DNA from: Blastocladiella britannica | Taxonomy: Eukaryota > Blastocladiomycota > Blastocladiomycetes > Blastocladiales > Blastocladiaceae | NCBI GenBank assembly: GCA_025349905.2 | Contig: MU624768.1 | Coordinates: 1-25,019, forward strand | DNA length: 25,019 bases | Direction: 5' to 3' | Shown here: one piece after another, positions 1 through 7,794 of the stretch | Layout: each line of letters opens with the position of its first letter | How positions within the stretch are numbered: position 1 is the stretch's first letter | Notes under the pieces: model-generated | Databases searched by the model: none | The model's input: the letters and a program-made list of their open reading frames with translations, nothing else | What the model was told of the DNA's origin: nothing | Translations under genes and position numbers: made by a program

Positions 1-167
1 CAGTTTCGTCTTCCCCCCCCTTTTTATTTGGGTTCACTCCCACCCTTTCTCGATTAGGCCTTTCCTTTTGGCGTACCTGGTTAAGGTCAGGGTCGAGATC
101 ACGAGTTTCTGCTTTTCCAGTAGATTCCGGTCTGGTTGAATCAGATGTGCAGAATGCAACCGATACA

Positions 168-440
168 TTAATCCCAAAGACTCGACAACCAGTCCTTGCA
201 CGACGCGCAAAAGGTCTCGCTGTGTGCCGACGGATCCGCAATACAATGAGGACACTTGCTCGTAACGATGTCGACGATCCGCTTTCGAAACTCTACCAGC
301 GGTGAGCTTGGTCCGGTTCCCGACAATTGCGGGTCGAGGGCGTTGATCGCACCCATCATCAGTTGCAGGTTCGAGCGAACAAACGGCAGCTGATCCGGTG
401 AGGCCGGCAGCGCGTGAAGCATGGTGACTGCCCCACGCAT
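168..440 (-). CDS. Possible small protein or 3' exon with two CxxC pairs
   Basis: From the ATG at 440 the minus strand reads about 90 residues to a TAA at 168-170. The C-terminal part carries two cysteine pairs, KCPHC and FCASC, about 12 residues apart, which could bind zinc, followed by a short tail ending LSSLWD. The frame stays open upstream to a stop at 504-506 and the extra residues also read like protein, so this may be the last exon of a longer gene rather than a complete one. I do not recognise the family. It runs opposite the start of the armadillo-like reading frame, and at most one of the two is coding in the overlap. Confidence 0.35.
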   Translation of the reverse strand: MRGAVTMLHALPASPDQLPFVRSNLQLMMGAINALDPQLSGTGPSSPLVEFRKRIVDIVTSKCPHCIADPSAHSETFCASCKDWLSSLWD

Positions 441-460
441 CTCTCGGAACGAGGACACAT

Positions 461-1419
461 CAATTTTATACTCGAGCGCTCGAGCTGGGTCTCGTGAATC
501 GTATTACGGCGCTTTTGCGACAGCAGATTCCTTCAGAGTCCAATACTGACCTGCACTGCTGTTGCTGCTGGATGCCCGAGCAAGAAGTTGTGATCCAACA
601 CGCGCTTCTGCTCCTCGAACGCGCCGGTCCGTCCTGGCAACCCGCACGCTGGAGCTGGGCGGTGCACAAGTTGTAGTGGGTCTGCTGCGCTCGGAAATCG
701 AAGCGACAGAGCCGCTCTGCCGCCGTAATATCGTGATGGCCACACTGATAGCGCTGAACGGACTAGCGATAGGCCCAATCGAACACCAGCAGACAGCCGT
801 GGACGCCGGCGTGCTATCAGTTGCGTGCTCAATAATATGCAATACGGCTTTGGAGAGCAGCTGCACGAACTACGCCCTGCTGCTGATCAGCAATCTGGCT
901 GCAGGTTCCACAGAGTTGTTCGTTCAAGTCGTGGCGCAGGCGGCGATTGTGCCGGATCTGGCGGCGCTGGAACTGTCTGCCAATCCGTCGGTACGCGATC
1001 GTGTCACGCAAGTTTTTTCGGCGCTTGTGAAGGCTGGGACCCGCGTTCAGGACCAGTAACAACAACAGCAAGTGATGCAATCCTTGAGCGACGGCGGCAA
1101 CTTGGTGCGTGCTTTGTTTTCGACACTCGCCGACCCGGACGTGGGCAATGTCGTCCGAATCTCGGCCGTTACGGCACTGATCCGCGTGCTCACGTACGAG
1201 CTCGAGCACCGAGATTGTGGCACCACGTTCGCTGCCGCCTTGGAACCGCTGATGTCCGGATACCCTGTGACTGATCAGGACAAGCGCGAGTATAGCTGGG
1301 GATATTCTCTGGACGATGACGTGGACCGGGTTCGACACTTGTTGGCCGAGATTCGGGCTGGACCAGTGGCGCTGGACGATGCACCAGGGGACACATATGA
1401 CATAGGAGATTTTGATTGA
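461..1419 (+). pseudogene. Armadillo/HEAT-like repeat protein, frame-disrupted
   Basis: The plus strand encodes helical-repeat-like protein, with segments such as ALELGLVNRITALLRQQ, LGGAQVVVGLLRS and DVGNVVRISAVTALIRVL that have the leucine/alanine/glycine spacing of armadillo repeats. The reading is broken twice. The upstream part (about 461-620) is in one frame and continues sensibly only in another frame from about 630. A TAA at 1057-1059 then interrupts a glutamine-rich linker, after which the same frame runs on for about 120 more residues to 1419. No GT-AG intron of plausible length removes either lesion. It could be a pseudogene, a gene with assembly errors, or two shorter genes. The particular armadillo family (importin, ataxin-10 or Vac8 type) cannot be told. 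No convincing start codon was found. Confidence 0.45.
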
Positions 1420-1491
1420 CACATTTATGAAGAGTGCTTGGGCGACTTGCAATAGGGCCATACTTGGATAGCAGCAATATGATGAATCAAT

Positions 1492-1497
1492 AATAAA
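1492..1497 (+). promoter_or_regulatory. Putative polyadenylation signal AATAAA
   Basis: AATAAA lies 73 bp after the armadillo-like frame ends and 7 bp before the oppositely oriented acyl-CoA oxidase stop. The two genes converge here with only 84 bp between their stop codons, so their 3' ends must nearly overlap. Confidence 0.35.
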
Positions 1498-1503
1498 AGA
1501 AAA

Positions 1504-3802
1504 TCACTCGTCGTCCAGCTCGGGCGCCTCCTGCTCCTCCATGCTGCGCTCGAGCAGCGGCTTGATGGTAGACTCAAAGTACGGGTGCACCTTGGGCGTT
1601 GGGTTGAGCTGCTTGACGCGAGCAAAGTACGACTCGTACAAGTTGCCGTCGAACCGGCCCATGGGCGAGTTGATCACGTAGTCGGTGTAGTTGAACGCAT
1701 CCACCAGCGGCACCGCGTCCGCGCGGATCTCGCGCATCACCGACGACAGCTGCGCGGCGACCCGCGAAATGTGCGCGGGGCCAAAGTACCCGGACTGCAT
1801 GAACACGCCCGACTGCTCTGTCACCGTGTGCGCGCCGTACAGCACCAGCAGCTTGGCCAGCACCGCGCGCAGCGCCGGCGCCATCGTCGTCGACTCGTCC
1901 GCCACCGCATCGGCAAACCGCGCAAACAGGTACCCGGCCGAGTGGATCTTGGCTGCCGCAAACCGCGCCGGCGCGCACGCCTCGTACGCCTTCTCCGTGT
2001 CGTTGCCCGTCGCCTTGCACGCAGAGTTAAACTCGGTTGCCGCCTTGTGCACTGCCGTCGCCGACGCCACGTCAAACGCCTCGCGGATAATCGCCGGAGT
2101 CAGAGAGCCGTCCGCAACGAGATCCGACGGGCACTTGCGCGTCAGAATCTCGGGAATCATGCCCAAATACTCGACACCGCCGGCCAGTGCCTTCTTGCCC
2201 TTGGCCGTCTTCGCGCCGTGATAGCACGAGACGAGGTACCGACCCGCCTGCAGAGTTAATACCGAATTATCACCTTCCCAGGTGGCTTGCACGGCCCAGT
2301 TAGCGGCCATCGGTGCCAGTTCAGTGTGGGACGAGTAACCGTGACCGCCGAGCGATTGGCGGCACTCCTCGATGATCGCAAGCGTTGCCCACGTGCAGTG
2401 CGCCTTGAGGCCCGCACTGGTCGCGTGCGTGGTCTTGAGGGTGGCCAGGATTGGTTCCATGTCGTCGCCGGCCTTGGCGCCGTCAAGCTGTTCCATCAGC
2501 TGCATGTACATGGCGTCCACGCGGACGCCGGTAAAGTGCATCGCATACGTCTGGGCCAGCAGAGGCAGCAGGCGGTACTGGTGGATCACATAGTCGAGCA
2601 GTTTGGTCTCGAGCTTGCTGCCCGGGGCGGCAAACTGGCGGCGCACGGCGGCGTAGCGGATCGCAATGGTGAGCGCCTTCTTGGCAGTGTTGGCCGAGTC
2701 CACGACCATGGCAACGCGGCCCTGGATCAGCGCACCATAGGCCAGCTGGGCCAGCGGCGGGTCGACGACAGTGCCGTCGCGCTTGACGCGCGTGTGCTTC
2801 ATGAGCATGTACGTACGCGGGATCCGCACGTTGGTAAACTGGATGTAGCCCTGTAAATTTCAATACCATTCTCATGACAGATGAGCGGTGGGCGGGAGAC
2901 TGAAACCTTTCCAACATCGAAAAAAAAAAACGCACATTGTCAATGCCATCGCGGCCCATCTTCTTGCCACAGTCGCCAATCATCACGCCCGGGAGGAGTT
3001 GGAAAGTTTTGGGATCGCGAAGCTGCACCACAAAGACCTTGACACCGTGGCGCTTGCCGTTCACAATCAGCTGCGCGTAGACACTCGAATGTGTTGCCGA
3101 TTGAGCGGCGCCTCCAATCCACCACTTGGTGGCAGTGATCGACGGGGTGTGCTATATAAAGGTGTTGTTGTCAGCCGTGGTTTCTTCTGAAATGAAGGAA
3201 AAAAGTCAAAAGAACGGACAATGATAAACTGGTCCGAGGCCGCGTCAAAGGTGGCCGTCGTTTCGAGGCCCTGGACATTGGATCCGTGACCCAGCTCCGT
3301 CATGGCAAAGCAACCGTAGAACCCGTTGATGGTCAACGCGCCCTTTTGGATCCAGAAACTCAGCTGCTCGGCCGTCGCCTGGCTCTGGAGAGCTCCGAAG
3401 AACAGTCCATAGTGTACGCCTGTCGATGTCGCACTGTTAGAATCGCGGTCGCGTTCAAAATATTCATTTGAAAAAAGACGTACCCAAACGCGTCCAAAAA
3501 GTCGGATCAACGACCGAAATCACGGCCATACGCGCGCGAAACACGTGCACGGGCTCGTTGGCCAGGCAGTGCACGATAAAGCGCGACTTGGCAAACGTGC
3601 GCTCGCGCACCTCGGCCAGCGACAGCATGACGTGATCGTCCATGCGCCAGAGCGGATCCCGCTCGAGCTCCAGCATAAACTTTTCCTTGAGCGCGGCCGA
3701 GGCGGCGCCGCCATCTAGCAGGTGCGTCAATTCGCGCACCGGGAACGATGGGTTGGCGCGCTCTTCCGCAATGGACTCCATTTGGTGGTTGATGGCGGCC
3801 AT
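1504..3802 (-). CDS. Peroxisomal acyl-CoA oxidase, four exons
   Basis: Acyl-CoA oxidase catalyses the first step of peroxisomal beta-oxidation, oxidising acyl-CoA to trans-2-enoyl-CoA with FAD and passing electrons to oxygen to give hydrogen peroxide. I assign exons at 3802-3484, 3419-3220, 3151-2936 and 2850-1504, which join in phase to give 693 residues, normal for the family. Introns are 3420-3483, 3152-3219 and 2851-2935 (64, 68 and 85 nt) with donors GTACGT, GTCCGT and GTGCGT. Family landmarks are [10 protein letters not shown] near residue 107, the flavin/substrate motif [12 protein letters not shown] near 143-154, [10 protein letters not shown] near 180, and [13 protein letters not shown] near 406-418, where the catalytic glutamate region lies. 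The start [11 protein letters not shown] precedes the usual [20 protein letters not shown] segment. The C-terminus ends in acidic ELDDE with no SKL-type signal, and no PTS2 is visible. It diverges from the first seven-TM gene. Confidence 0.95.
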
Positions 3803-3956
3803 GTTGTTTTTTTCTTTTGTTATTTGTGTCTGGTGAAAGAGAAACTCGAGCGGCGGCGTTTGAAGAGGTGCACGGCAGGGTCGGCCGGAATGGGGTCGGC
3901 GAAGGAAAAAAAAACCTTCTATTTTTCATGCAACGTTACATCATTCACCTCTGACG
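3803..3956. promoter_or_regulatory. Divergent intergenic region, acyl-CoA oxidase / seven-TM gene 1
   Basis: Only 154 bp separate the two start codons, so both promoters and both 5' UTRs must fit here. It holds an A-run near 3906-3913 and T-rich patches next to the acyl-CoA oxidase start. No clear TATA box was identified on either side. Confidence 0.4.
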
Positions 3957-5129
3957 ATGGCAGCGGCGGAATATACACCAGTCTATGCCTGGACCACCAC
4001 GGCATTGCACCTTGGATCCTGGATCACCACCTTGGTGATTGCCACTCGACTCGTCCGTGATTGCCGTCGGCCCTCCCGTAAAACCCTCTCGGCGCGGATC
4101 GAAACCTGCTTGTGGGTATACCTGGCCATTGTGGATATGGGCCACATTGCCATCAACCTCATACATGCTACCTCCATTTCCTGTGCCGGGCAACCTACAA
4201 CATATGGGATCGAAATGCTCGATCCCCAGCTGCCATGCGTCAACGTCTGGCTCGATGTGATCTGCGACGGCCTCGAATCAACCGTAGGTGGGGTATACCC
4301 GCTCCTGCTCCTCAATCTCACGGTTAGCGTCTTTCCCGAGCACTCGATCCACGCGTCGCGCGGCCGGCTATTGTGGCGGATTCAGGCCGCCAGTCTTGTT
4401 GCTGCCACTCTCGCAGTGATCTTCACTCACACATGTGGGAGTCTGCCTGCCGTTGGAATCGAAGGCGTCTCGGCGTTTGCGCGAGCATGCTCTGATAATT
4501 ACAACAACTGGATCCAAATGGTGTACTGCGGGACGATCGTGTTGGCCATATTTGTGTCGGTGGGCATCGTCACCATGTTTATCCATCGCATGAAGCTGCG
4601 GCACGAGGAATCTGCTGCTGCCTCCCCATCAGTCCGCCATGATCCCCACCATTTCAATGTCAAGCTGCTTGCGAGCCGAACCGTTAGCAAGCTTGCGCTG
4701 CATTCAAATTCAAACTCTCGTCCGTCGTCACATTCCGGCCTCGAGCACCCAAGCGACCCAGACGCACACACACCAGCACATCGCTTTGCGGTAATTCTCC
4801 GAAGCATGTACATGTCGATCGGGTTCATCATTGGTATCTTGACCTTTTTCGTAGCGCTGTTCTTTTTTTGGACGGCCGTTCCCAACGTCGTGTTTACAGC
4901 CTTGATTTGGCTCGGCACCCGGTTTGTAATGCTCATGTACTACCTGGCGATGCGGAGCGTCGCGGTGTTACTGCGTTTGCGGCGCCAGATCCCAAACCCC
5001 GATGCGGGTACGCTGGCAGCCAGCCACTGGGTCCAAGATGCCGGCGCGCCAATTCAAACTGGCATGGTCAAGCAGGATGTACGCGTTGCCGAGTCGCTGA
5101 CAATTGATCGGACATACGCGTGTGATTAA
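3957..5129 (+). CDS. Seven-transmembrane receptor-like protein, tandem copy 1
   Basis: This is a single-exon 390-residue membrane protein. Hydrophobic segments lie near residues 10-31, 50-70, 96-122, 140-158, 187-210, 281-305 and 310-338. The N-terminus is very short and a polar, Ser/His-rich loop of about 70 residues separates TM5 from TM6, the layout of a G-protein-coupled receptor with a long third cytoplasmic loop. Cys76 and Cys94 flank the CAGQPTTYG loop between TM2 and TM3, and Cys160 and Cys178 flank the TM4-TM5 loop; both pairs could form disulfides. TM2 carries buried polar residues (D60, H63, N67, H70). After TM7 comes RLRRQIPNPDAGTLAASHW, conserved in both neighbours. I do not recognise a named family: no opsin lysine in TM7 and no DRY or NPxxY motif. 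The GPCR role is inferred from topology only. Confidence 0.85.
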   Translation: MAAAEYTPVYAWTTTALHLGSWITTLVIATRLVRDCRRPSRKTLSARIETCLWVYLAIVDMGHIAINLIHATSISCAGQPTTYGIEMLDPQLPCVNVWLDVICDGLESTVGGVYPLLLLNLTVSVFPEHSIHASRGRLLWRIQAASLVAATLAVIFTHTCGSLPAVGIEGVSAFARACSDNYNNWIQMVYCGTIVLAIFVSVGIVTMFIHRMKLRHEESAAASPSVRHDPHHFNVKLLASRTVSKLALHSNSNSRPSSHSGLEHPSDPDAHTPAHRFAVILRSMYMSIGFIIGILTFFVALFFFWTAVPNVVFTALIWLGTRFVMLMYYLAMRSVAVLLRLRRQIPNPDAGTLAASHWVQDAGAPIQTGMVKQDVRVAESLTIDRTYACD

Positions 5130-5158
5130 ATTGTGAAGTTAATTACATACTCCTAAAT

Positions 5159-6364
5159 ATGGATGATCCAACTCCAACATACGCAATTATTACCACCGGC
5201 CTGCATTGCATCTCCTGGGCAAGCACAATCTATATCGCATACTGCTTGAATGTTAGGCCACGGCACCAGAGAGCCCAGCATCATCAGTCCGCCAGCTATC
5301 ACATCGAGGCCTTGCTCTGGGTTTACTTTGCTACGATCGACATTTCACACATTTCCATAAATGTGATCCATGCAACCGAAACGACGTGCGCAGGACAGCC
5401 GACGACGTTTGGGATTGGACTTCTGGATCCGACACTGCCATGTGCCAGTGTGTGGCTCGAGGTGGTCACCGACTGCTTGGAGGCAGTCGCCTCGCCAGTC
5501 TATCCTCTCCTCCTTATTCGTTTGGCAACCCAGATCTTGCCCGCCGCGTCAAAGCATGCGTTGAGGAACCGTTCTTTGCTACGATTGCTGGGATTCTTTC
5601 TAATCCTAGTCACAGTCCTCTACACGGGAGTCCATCTCTGCGCCAGTCTTCCTGCGTTTGGGATCGGTGGGGATAACGTCAAGGCCGCCGCCTACCAGTG
5701 CTCTGATTTCGATCGCAGTTATGCGCAATTGTTATTTTGCGGGTCTGTGGTCCTGGCGCAATTCTTTTCAGTTGCCCATGCCATCAAGATCATGGGCATG
5801 GCCCAGTTGCGACACCCTCACTCCTCCTCAGCTGCTCTTTCGTTCATGTCGCTGCGGTCCCGCTTTCTCAGATCGCACATTTCCCATTCTCGACATCAGC
5901 AGCAGTTGCAACCACCGCCCGAGCGGAATGCAGAGCACAAGAGCGCGACGGACGTGCCCTGGATCCATGACGGGAAAGATCTGGCTCTGGCAATCCCAGC
6001 CAAACGATTCAAGAGTTTGCTCCGCATGATGCGCATCTTATTCCTTGTTCTTGTGGCGATCGTGACGTTTGTGTTCTCGGTCGCATTCTTTTGGAGCGGC
6101 CTACCCAACATTTTGTTTACTGCGTCGGCGTGGCTCGGGATGCGGTTCGCATGTATCGTGTACTACCTGGCCATCAAGAACGTCACGGTCCTTGTCCTGC
6201 TCCGTCGGCAACTTCCCAATCCGGACGCTGGGACGCTGGCTGCAACTGCGTGGGTCCAAGAGGAAGGCGCAGCAACTCAAATGGGCGATGTTGCAACACG
6301 AGCGGCGGCGGATGTCCTAGCCGTGGACGCTGTCGCAGTCAGTATATCGGGCTCCAACAGTTGA
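5159..6364 (+). CDS. Seven-transmembrane receptor-like protein, tandem copy 2
   Basis: This is an intronless paralogue of the preceding gene, 401 residues. Its ATG lies 29 bp after the previous stop, with no room for a separate terminator and promoter between them. The same seven hydrophobic segments appear, with conserved blocks WVYFATIDISHISINVIHA (TM2), CAGQPTTFG, TDCLEAV in TM3, SLPAFGIGG between TM4 and TM5, and LRRQLPNPDAGTLAATAW after TM7. Both candidate disulfide pairs are kept (Cys77/Cys95 and Cys161/Cys181). The loop between TM5 and TM6 is about the same length as in copy 1 but has a different sequence (Ser/His/Gln-rich), so it evolves fast. The C-terminal tail is short and alanine-rich. 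Cellular role unknown; a receptor or sensor in a membrane is the best guess. Confidence 0.85.
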   Translation: MDDPTPTYAIITTGLHCISWASTIYIAYCLNVRPRHQRAQHHQSASYHIEALLWVYFATIDISHISINVIHATETTCAGQPTTFGIGLLDPTLPCASVWLEVVTDCLEAVASPVYPLLLIRLATQILPAASKHALRNRSLLRLLGFFLILVTVLYTGVHLCASLPAFGIGGDNVKAAAYQCSDFDRSYAQLLFCGSVVLAQFFSVAHAIKIMGMAQLRHPHSSSAALSFMSLRSRFLRSHISHSRHQQQLQPPPERNAEHKSATDVPWIHDGKDLALAIPAKRFKSLLRMMRILFLVLVAIVTFVFSVAFFWSGLPNILFTASAWLGMRFACIVYYLAIKNVTVLVLLRRQLPNPDAGTLAATAWVQEEGAATQMGDVATRAAADVLAVDAVAVSISGSNS

Positions 6365-6443
6365 ATATATCACAAATATATATTTACAATCCCTTGAAAT
6401 ACCAGAAAGACCTCGGATCAGAGGTCCCCAATTAAATCAAGGA
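6365..6443. promoter_or_regulatory. 79-bp AT-rich spacer between seven-TM copies 2 and 3
   Basis: The spacer contains an AT-rich block at about 6363-6390 with TATATATTTA-like sequence that could serve as a promoter element for copy 3 or as a 3'-end signal for copy 2. It is the only candidate core promoter inside the tandem array. Confidence 0.3.
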
Positions 6444-7646
6444 ATGATTGAACCATCACCCGTGTATGCATGGACGGCGACCGGGCTTCACTGCCTGTCG
6501 TGGGCAATAACATTGTCGATCGCGATCCCACTCAATACGAAATCTCGAAAATCAAGGACAACTGCCTCCAATCTCACATCTCGGATCGAGGCTGGTCTCT
6601 GGGCGTACCTGGCCACCATTGACATTGCCCACGTTGCCATCAACGCAATCCACGCCACAGAAATGTTATGTGCAGGCCAACCGACGTCATACGGGGTGCT
6701 GCCTCTGGACCCAGCACTCCCGTGTCTGGGTATTTGGCTAGACGTGCTCACAGACTGTTTGGAAGCAGTGGCAGCGCCCGTCTACCCGCTCCTGCTGATG
6801 CGGCTAGCCACGGGAATATTGCCGGTCATGTCGACGCAAGCTTATTTGGGGCAGCGAGTGCTCCATGGCCAAGCACTCGTGCTGACGGTCGCAGCAATAT
6901 TATTTGTCGTCTTTCATTTCGGCGGCAGTCTCCCCGCCTTTGGGTTTCGTGGACCAGACGTAAATGCTACTGCAAAGGTGCTTTCGGACATTGATCGAGA
7001 TGTATTCCAAGTCGCGTTTTGCGGGATCGTCGTGCTCGCGCAGTTCTTTTCGATCGCATTCGCTACGCGGATCATGAACCTGCCGCAGCTGCGGCGGGAT
7101 CCAACACCCTCCCGAAGTCCCACGCAAGGGTCGACAACTTTGCGGCGCCAAATCATGAGCTTGAGGGCAGCGCGATCACCGCACCCGATGGTACTGTCGC
7201 CTCCGAATCACAATGATACGCACTCTGGCAGCCACAGCCACAGCACCACCAGCCACAACCTCCCTGTGCAACGGTTCTCCACCCTGATGCGAAGCATGCA
7301 CGTCCTCTTGTTTGCGCTTGTGCTGGTCCTGTCGACCACGTTCCTGGTCATGATAGTGTGGCCCGACATGCCGATCGTCCTGTACTCGGCGATGGCGTGG
7401 CTGGGCGTGCGCTTCTCGTGCTTGGTGTACTACATGGCCATCAAAAACGTCACGGTATTGGTGCTCTTGCGCCGGCAGATTCCCAACCCCGACGCGGGAA
7501 CGCTTGCTGCAAGTGCGTGGGTGCAATCGGCTCCAAATGTCGCGCCAGAACCAGCGCCAGGAAAGCATTCAAATGAAGCCGCCGCTACTCACACCATTGG
7601 GCAACCAAGCATCATGTCGCACGAAGAAATGCAACAGGATCTTTAA
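6444..7646 (+). CDS. Seven-transmembrane receptor-like protein, tandem copy 3
   Basis: Third intronless paralogue, 400 residues, 79 bp after copy 2. Conserved blocks are GLWAYLATIDIAHVAINAIH in TM2, CAGQPTSYG with Cys76 and Cys94, LTDCLEAVAAPVYPLLL in TM3, GSLPAFGFRG, and LLRRQIPNPDAGTLAASAW after TM7. Unlike copies 1 and 2 it has lost both cysteines around the TM4-TM5 loop: they align with Gly160 and Leu180. Losing both together fits their being a disulfide pair in the other copies. The third cytoplasmic loop is rich in Ser, Thr and His and unlike the other two. The C-terminal tail is longer and ends EEMQQDL. It converges on the unknown 908-residue gene across 148 bp. Function unknown. Confidence 0.85.
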   Translation: MIEPSPVYAWTATGLHCLSWAITLSIAIPLNTKSRKSRTTASNLTSRIEAGLWAYLATIDIAHVAINAIHATEMLCAGQPTSYGVLPLDPALPCLGIWLDVLTDCLEAVAAPVYPLLLMRLATGILPVMSTQAYLGQRVLHGQALVLTVAAILFVVFHFGGSLPAFGFRGPDVNATAKVLSDIDRDVFQVAFCGIVVLAQFFSIAFATRIMNLPQLRRDPTPSRSPTQGSTTLRRQIMSLRAARSPHPMVLSPPNHNDTHSGSHSHSTTSHNLPVQRFSTLMRSMHVLLFALVLVLSTTFLVMIVWPDMPIVLYSAMAWLGVRFSCLVYYMAIKNVTVLVLLRRQIPNPDAGTLAASAWVQSAPNVAPEPAPGKHSNEAAATHTIGQPSIMSHEEMQQDL

Positions 7647-7794
7647 GTGTAATAAATGCAAGCAAAAAAAAAAAATAGACACGGGTTTGCGAGTTTCAAA
7701 GAGAGAAAAAAGCGAAGGGACGGATGGAGAGGTGTGTGGAGGATGGATTGGAAATGGAATGGCAACAAGGCAAGGGAGGAAAAGTCAAAAACGG

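Noticed and set aside
829..1461. Minus-strand open frame of 210 codons
   Set aside because: It is antisense to the armadillo-like reading and its composition (Ser/Arg/His-rich) looks like a complementary shadow, with no motif.
1585..2259. Plus-strand open frames of 224 and 176 codons
   Set aside because: Arginine/histidine-rich shadows of the acyl-CoA oxidase last exon.
3957..7646. Microbial-rhodopsin or opsin identity for the seven-TM proteins
   Set aside because: No lysine sits in the middle of TM7 in any copy, so no retinal attachment site is present.
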